From Acidimicrobiaceae bacterium (GTDB lineage: Bacteria; Actinomycetota; Acidimicrobiia; Acidimicrobiales; Aldehydirespiratoraceae), in NCBI GenBank assembly GCA_009840695.1, contig VXNG01000088.1, positions 1-6,383 on the forward strand: a stretch of DNA of 6,383 nt. The letters run 5' to 3'. Position 1 is the stretch's first letter. Every line of letters starts with the position of its first letter. The notes beneath the pieces were generated by a model. The model was not told the origin of the DNA. It did not search any database and worked only from the letters and a program-made list of their open reading frames with translations. Positions 6,247-6,383 of this stretch are shown one piece after another. The position numbers and the translations under genes were made by a program.

Positions 6247-6383
6247 ATGCGAGTCGTGCTGCGCAACCCGACCAGGGAGATCGACGTCGAGGGTCCGGTG
6301 ACGGTGCACGACCTGCTGCAGCGGCTGGGGCTGAACCGGGAGTCTCATCTGGTGATATGCGACGGCGAGCTGGTCGCGGGCGA
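6247..6383 (+). CDS. MoaD/ThiS-family sulfur-carrier protein, N-terminal part (runs off right edge)
   Basis: The first 45 codons of a ubiquitin-fold sulfur carrier: [16 protein letters not shown] (1-16), then [26 protein letters not shown] (18-43). The beta-hairpin, the 'V.DLL..LGL' helix and the 'H.VI.DGELV' strand are the usual pattern of MoaD/ThiS proteins, of about 65-90 residues. The C-terminal Gly-Gly tail that would carry the thiocarboxylate lies beyond the window and cannot be checked. Which pathway it serves (molybdopterin, thiamine or tRNA 2-thiolation) cannot be told from this part. The ATG is the only in-frame start after the upstream TGA; its ribosome site is weak. It follows the small-gene cluster after 29 bp in the same direction and may share its transcript. 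Confidence 0.85.
   Translation, partial: MRVVLRNPTREIDVEGPVTVHDLLQRLGLNRESHLVICDGELVAG

Overview
The window is a GC-rich, densely packed chromosomal segment that looks actinobacterial. The signs are the strong G/C third-position bias, GTG and TTG starts, a tkt-tal pair of the actinobacterial pentose-phosphate type, and a run of small membrane proteins common in Actinomycetota. An Acidimicrobiia-like lineage is my best guess from the protein style, but the sequence alone does not prove it. No mobile element, CRISPR array, tRNA or rRNA was seen, and the genes look like ordinary core genes.

Left part, minus strand (1-3034): reading leftwards there is a 128-residue uncharacterised protein (3034-2648), a GC-rich gap of about 120 bp with hairpins, a complete transketolase (2528-555), and after 22 bp the first 177 codons of transaldolase (532 to the left edge). 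Transketolase and transaldolase form the non-oxidative pentose phosphate branch and are almost certainly co-transcribed. A nine-codon reading frame touches both the tkt stop and the tal start.

Middle, plus strand (3114-5400): a divergent promoter region of about 80 bp separates the uncharacterised gene from an exported PBP4/DacB-type D-Ala-D-Ala carboxypeptidase. All three active-site motifs are present (SLMK, SDN, KSG). Sixteen bp after it comes a stand-alone LON substrate-binding domain protein without protease or ATPase domains.

Right part, plus strand (5401-6383): a 78-bp spacer can fold into a long hairpin that ends right at a strong Shine-Dalgarno sequence. It precedes a compact run of three small genes: a two-helix holin-like membrane protein starting at TTG, a one-helix 70-residue protein overlapping it by 4 bp, and a 75-residue basic protein. 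The beginning of a MoaD/ThiS-family sulfur-carrier gene follows and runs off the right edge.

The strongest unexplained signal is the hairpin leader at 5406-5471. The rest are modest oddities: an acidic Ala/Thr-rich insert just before the KSG motif of the carboxypeptidase, the stop/start bridge at tkt-tal, and the small-protein cluster of unknown job next to a sulfur carrier. I do not see convincing evidence of a wholly new system.
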